This document shows, piece by piece, positions 5,164-5,551 of a stretch of DNA of 5,551 nucleotides (within the stretch, counting starts at the first letter, position 1; each line of letters opens with the position of its first letter). The notes beneath the pieces were generated by a model. The model was not told the origin of the DNA. It was given only the letters and a program-made list of their open reading frames with translations, and searched no databases. The position numbers were made by a program, and so were the translations under genes. Source of the DNA: an uncultured Dorea sp. (GTDB lineage: Bacteria; Bacillota; Clostridia; Lachnospirales; Lachnospiraceae); contig CAJTUQ010000120.1 in the NCBI GenBank assembly GCA_910579335.1, positions 1-5,551 of the forward strand. Direction: 5' to 3'.

Positions 5164-5551
5164 CTAAATTTGCATACCTGTTTTCTCTTTTAAAAAATTA
5201 TCACAGTTTTCATCTAAAACATGTTTATGCTTGCACAAAAAATCTGACACAAACGGTGCCACCCAATATTGTGAATCTTCTGGCGGAGCAGCTCCCATAT
5301 CTAAATAATCAGTATAATCACATGACATAATAAGTAGTGGACGAATTAATACGACCAAAAGCAAAAAAGATATCGTAACAAATACCGCCGCTTCACTAAA
5401 TTCATCACATTTTTCTTTTACCTTTTTTCTTTGAATCAGTTGATTAAATGATTCATTATAAAATAGATACCCATTAGAATGGACGTAATTATTGAGCTTA
5501 TCCGCCAATTTATCAAATGAATCTTTCAAATTATACTGTTGTACAGCCTTC
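5164..5551 (-). CDS. Unrecognised protein, C-terminal 128 residues (partial, 5' end outside window)
   Basis: The frame is open to the right edge (reading KAVQQYNLKDSFDKLADKLN), so the gene starts beyond the window. A TTG at 5529 could be taken as a start but has no ribosome site, and coding-like sequence continues before it. Visible features are a Lys/Asp-rich helical stretch with NNYVHSNGYLFYNESF, then a basic segment (QRKKVKEK). A hydrophobic helix follows (AAVFVTISFLLLVVLIRPLL), either membrane-spanning or a buried core helix. The C-terminal block contains YTDYLDMGAAPPEDSQYW and VAPFVSDFL, then a charged end, KEKTGMQI. The DNA looks more AT-rich than the phosphatase or rRNA methyltransferase genes, hinting at accessory origin. 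It ends with tandem TAG stops. The PPEDSQYWVAPFV block looks conserved-type, but I cannot name a family; function unknown. Confidence 0.7.
   Translation of the reverse strand, partial: KAVQQYNLKDSFDKLADKLNNYVHSNGYLFYNESFNQLIQRKKVKEKCDEFSEAAVFVTISFLLLVVLIRPLLIMSCDYTDYLDMGAAPPEDSQYWVAPFVSDFLCKHKHVLDENCDNFLKEKTGMQI

Noticed and set aside
5527..5529. TTG at 5529 as the start of the unknown gene
   Set aside because: No ribosome site precedes it, and the frame is open and coding-like up to the window edge, so the gene is treated as partial.

Overview
The window looks like chromosomal DNA of a low-GC Gram-positive anaerobe, most likely a gut clostridium of the Lachnospiraceae. This is an inference from AT-rich spacers, strong AGGAGG-type ribosome binding sites, and a short Lys-rich membrane protein with a Phe/Asp/Glu tail next to a NYN-LOTUS protein. 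Every supported gene lies on the minus strand, so transcription runs from high to low coordinates. No tRNA, rRNA, CRISPR array or complete insertion sequence is visible.

Right part (about 4030-5551): the C-terminal end of an unrecognised, AT-rich gene that starts beyond the window (5164-5551); a 250-base spacer with repeated GTAGTAA half-sites; a low-molecular-weight protein tyrosine phosphatase (4429-4914); then an extended -10 promoter and a small acidic-tailed membrane protein (4034-4288).

Middle (1628-4011): a perfect 10-bp hairpin separates the membrane protein from a NYN-type putative ribonuclease with two OST-HTH/LOTUS domains (3035-3961). It is followed after 39 bases by a RumA/RlmD-type 23S rRNA uracil-C5 methyltransferase (1628-2995). 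The last two probably form one RNA-related transcription unit.

Left part (1-1627) is a gene graveyard. It holds a frameshifted relic of an unknown gene (1332-1627), a small Xre-type regulator with an in-frame stop at codon 9 (1060-1296), and a type I restriction-modification hsdM gene reduced to its N-terminal domain (702-1070). Next come an unidentified relic with its own nonsense codon (517-684) and a 25-codon ORF with an excellent ribosome site (436-513). A 34-codon ORF then overlaps the TTG start of a YjaB-like GNAT acetyltransferase that runs off the left edge (1-273). The HTH-hsdM pair is the head of a decayed restriction system. Its DNA-recognition, methyltransferase-core and nuclease parts are all missing from the window, which suggests deletion. 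I see no clear new defence system. The most interesting signals are the decayed restriction locus, the overlapping small ORFs before the acetyltransferase, and the membrane protein/NYN-LOTUS/rRNA methylase neighbourhood.
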